This document shows positions 4,492 to 6,606 of a stretch of DNA of 6,606 bases, piece after piece (within the stretch, counting starts at the first letter, position 1; each line of letters begins with the position of its first letter). The notes beneath the pieces are model-generated. The model saw only the letters and a list, made by a program, of their open reading frames with translations, did no database searches and was not told where the DNA came from. Position numbers and translations under genes: made by a program. The stretch comes from an uncultured Oscillospiraceae bacterium (GTDB taxonomy: Bacteria > Bacillota > Clostridia > Oscillospirales > Oscillospiraceae): the NCBI GenBank assembly GCA_937915075.1, contig CALDMA010000053.1:1-6606 (forward strand), read 5' to 3'.

Positions 4492-5812
4492 ATGAAGAAG
4501 TCTAATTTTGCAGCTATGAATCCAGTAGTAGCGGAAGCCATAAAACAGATGATGGCCGAACAGGGAGACAAGTTCTCGCTGGAGAAAATCAACCTTGCAG
4601 ACCTTGGGCGTCGTACGGGAATTTCCCGCGCCAAACTGCGCCGCATGAAAGAACATGACTTTGAGGATGTCCAACACGCATTGAAGGGCCGCAAGGCGAC
4701 AACTACACTCCTGAGTGGCTACACCGGCATTCTGGATAGCCTACTCAAAGCAGGCGTTGTAAACTCTGTCGTGTGCCTTGATAAACTTCGTAAGAGCGGA
4801 TTCACTGGCGGTAAAACCATCGTCAAGGACTACATCTCTGCCCACTATCATCTTGTTCCCGCCCCTCGTCATGCAGTTGAGTCGCAGGGAAACCGTGGGC
4901 GACGGTACTCTACCGGTCCCGGAGAGGCATTTCAGATGGACTGGGGCTTTACGAAGGTACAAGCTTATGATGGAAGTGAATACAGCGCTGCCTGCTTTGC
5001 TATGATTTGCCACCACTGCGGGCAGCGGTATGTAGAGTTCTTCCCCAATGCAAAGCAGGAAAATCTGTTCATTGGGATGATCCACGCTTTTCGCTACATG
5101 GGTGTTCCTCAATACGTCCTGACGGATAACATGAAGAGCGTGGTCATTCGGCGTGATGTGGATGGCAATCCAATCTGGCAGAAGGACTATGAGCAGTTCA
5201 TGAAGACCGTTGGATTCCAGACGAAGCTCTGCAAGCCCCGTCATCCCTTTACGAAGGGCAAGGTGGAACGTCTCGTGCGGTTCGTAAAGGAAAACTTCCT
5301 CGTTGGGCGCGTGTTCTGGAATGTGACCGATCTGAATTATGCAGCTTTGGATTGGTGCAATGAACAGAACGCAGCTTACCACAGGGGGGATTGGAATCCC
5401 TATGAATATCCATTCAGAGCGCTGTCTCAAAGTGGTATCCATTCTGGATGACAGCTACGAACTGCTGTTTTATCTCTGCCCGGAGCGCCGGATTTCTTTT
5501 GACGGGTTTGTAAGCTATGAGGGACGTCGTTTTGGAGTCCCCTATACCTATCATGGCAAGACTGCCCGTGTGCTGCGCGACGGTGATACGCTGTACATCT
5601 ATTCATCCGACATGGCCTATCTCCTGACTACACACAATGTGACCTGGGCGCACCGGGACAGCTTTTGTGAAAACCAGTATGCTCTGCCTGAGCAGCCGGA
5701 AGAGTTCCCCACCATGCCGGTAAAGACGGTGATTAAACAGGTTCCAGAGCCGGTCCGTGACCTCTCCTTTGAGAAGTTCAACTTCAGCAAGGAGGATGGT
5801 TGGGATGAATAA
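4492..5812 (+). pseudogene. istA: IS21-family transposase IstA, frameshifted at a G6 tract
   Basis: DDE transposase that cuts and joins the IS ends. The start ATG 4492 has AGGAGG (4482-4487) four bases upstream; an in-frame GTG at 4477 lies before that site and is not used. An N-terminal helix-turn-helix-like region (NLADLGRRTGISRAKLRRMK, about 41-60) precedes the catalytic core. Catalytic residues are D150 (QMDWGF), D212 (VLTDNMK) and E259 (KGKVERLV), all present. The first frame stops at 5449-5451, but homologous sequence (IPMNIHSERC, then CPERRISFDGFVSYEGRRFG) continues in the +1 frame to TAA 5810-5812. The change falls at GGGGGG (5384-5389). Removing one G restores one frame of about 439 residues, normal for IstA. 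The break leaves the DDE triad intact but removes the C-terminal beta-barrel region. Confidence 0.88.
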
Positions 5813-6606
5813 TACACTGTTAGACACTGTGGCCGCTTGCAGCAAGGATCTGATGAAGTTTGGGTTCTCTGTGGAAGAGTTTGCTACTCTGGTACAGGAG
5901 AACAACATGACTGACGCAGAAGTCCTTGCAGTGGCTAAGGTCTTTGAACATCTAAAAGCAAAGAAAGACAGCTCCACCGTTGACTTCTTGCTGCGGACGA
6001 GCCGACTGCCGCTGAAGGTTCCGAAAACCTTTGACAACTTCGATTTCAGCCGCATCACTGGGAAGAACATTGACAAGTTGCGTAACCTCTCTACGCTGTC
6101 CGCCCTCTACGCCCACAAAAACCTCGCCTTCATTGGGAAACCGGGAACCGGCAAAACTCATTTGGCGCAAGCCTTTGGCCGCGCTTGTTGCGAGCACGGC
6201 ATGAAAGCATACTTCATTAAGATGACCGAGCTGCGTGACCGAATGACAGATGCCCGACGTGCTGGCCGTGAAAGTACGCTCCTCGCTGCCCTCGTCCGGC
6301 CTTCCTGCCTGATTATTGATGAAGTGGGGCATTGCGAGTTTGATAAGGAAAACACGCGGTTGTTCTTTGATATGGTGGACCGCCGCTACCAGAAGGACGG
6401 CTACTACAACATGGTTTTTACCAGCAACCGTGATCCTGCACAGTGGCAGGAGAATTTCTGTGAGAATGACTCGCTCCTGTGTGCGCTTGACCGCATCTTC
6501 GATGATGCAATTGTGTTTTCGATTAAGGGCGAGAGCTTCTGCGGCCGCTGCCTTGAGACAGTCTCCCTGCGCACGACCGCAGCAGTTTCTGCCAACGGGC
6601 CGAGGA
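5805..6606 (+). CDS. istB: IstB-like AAA+ ATPase of the IS21 element, partial (runs off right edge)
   Basis: AAA+ helper ATPase, related to DnaC, that remodels target DNA and recruits the IstA transposase. The 267 codons visible are open to the edge. After an N-terminal helical region comes Walker A, G111-K-P-G-T-G-K-T118 followed by HLAQA, and Walker B, L-I-I-D172-E173. A sensor-1-like FTSN follows downstream, and an R in the CALDRIF segment occupies an arginine-finger-like position. The usual length is about 250-270 residues, so little is missing. The ATG at 5805 has AAGGAGG (5789-5795) nine bases upstream and overlaps the IstA stop by eight bases, the tight coupling usual for IS21. There is no internal stop, so IstB appears intact although IstA is frameshifted. 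Confidence 0.93.
   Translation, partial: MNNTLLDTVAACSKDLMKFGFSVEEFATLVQENNMTDAEVLAVAKVFEHLKAKKDSSTVDFLLRTSRLPLKVPKTFDNFDFSRITGKNIDKLRNLSTLSALYAHKNLAFIGKPGTGKTHLAQAFGRACCEHGMKAYFIKMTELRDRMTDARRAGRESTLLAALVRPSCLIIDEVGHCEFDKENTRLFFDMVDRRYQKDGYYNMVFTSNRDPAQWQENFCENDSLLCALDRIFDDAIVFSIKGESFCGRCLETVSLRTTAAVSANGPR

Larger units (their letters stand above)
4356..6606 (+). mobile_element. IS21-family insertion sequence, left end and most of its body (right end outside window)
   Basis: The left tip is placed at TGTTAG (4356), where the homology of the COG2865-type gene stops and the tandem end repeats begin. It is followed by three 24-bp-period repeats, istA (DDE transposase) and istB (AAA+ helper ATPase) in the overlapping order typical of IS21. 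The element has inserted into the COG2865-type gene on the minus strand. The right terminal repeats and the target duplication (usually 4-8 bp in this family) are not in the window. The exact tip is inferred from the TG start and the homology break and could be off by a few bases. Confidence 0.88.

Noticed and set aside
4741..5442. Minus-strand open frame of 233 codons inside istA
   Set aside because: It is a shadow of the transposase gene, whose plus-strand frame has all three catalytic residues.

Overview
The window looks like a piece of a Firmicutes (Bacillota, class Clostridia) chromosome, probably a gut Oscillospirales/Ruminococcaceae-type bacterium. The reasons are the strong AGGAGG ribosome binding sites, sigma-A-like promoters, moderate GC content, a Gram-positive style lipoprotein serpin, a 90-residue HU protein, a small Clostridia-type zinc ribbon protein and an IS21-family element. 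This taxonomic call is inferred from gene types; no rRNA or tRNA gene is present.

Layout. (1) Positions 1-968, minus strand: the first 322 residues of an ATPase of the AAA_14/DUF4143 type, running off the left edge, with a promoter and an unusual set of TGCA-centred repeats upstream. (2) Positions 969-1435: a gene-poor stretch with the ATPase promoter, what look like protein-coding remnants, a run of nine G, a weak terminator-like hairpin and a serpin promoter. (3) Positions 1436-2794, plus strand: a complete lipid-anchored serpin with a predicted Ala-Gly reactive bond. (4) Positions 2916-3188, plus strand: histone-like protein HU with its own near-consensus promoter and a strong terminator. 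(5) Positions 3260-4355, minus strand, convergent with HU: a three-gene operon consisting of the C-terminal part of a COG2865-type (Schlafen AlbA_2/HATPase) protein, a 52-residue zinc ribbon protein and an 81-residue coiled-coil protein. (6) Positions 4356 to the right edge: the left part of an IS21-family insertion sequence (istA, istB) inserted into the COG2865-type gene, removing its 5' part and probably the operon's promoter.

How it fits together. The serpin and HU genes look intact and independently expressed. The operon at 3260-4355 looks like a casualty of transposition: its first gene is cut and the two small downstream genes are orphaned from their promoter. The IS carries three tandem end repeats with an exact 24-bp period, as expected for IS21 transposase binding sites. 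Its istA has a +1 frameshift at a run of six G, so this copy may no longer be able to move by itself. The best candidates for new biology are the serpin (target protease unknown), the TGCA-box operator-like array before the ATPase gene, and the small operon accompanying the disrupted Schlafen-like gene.
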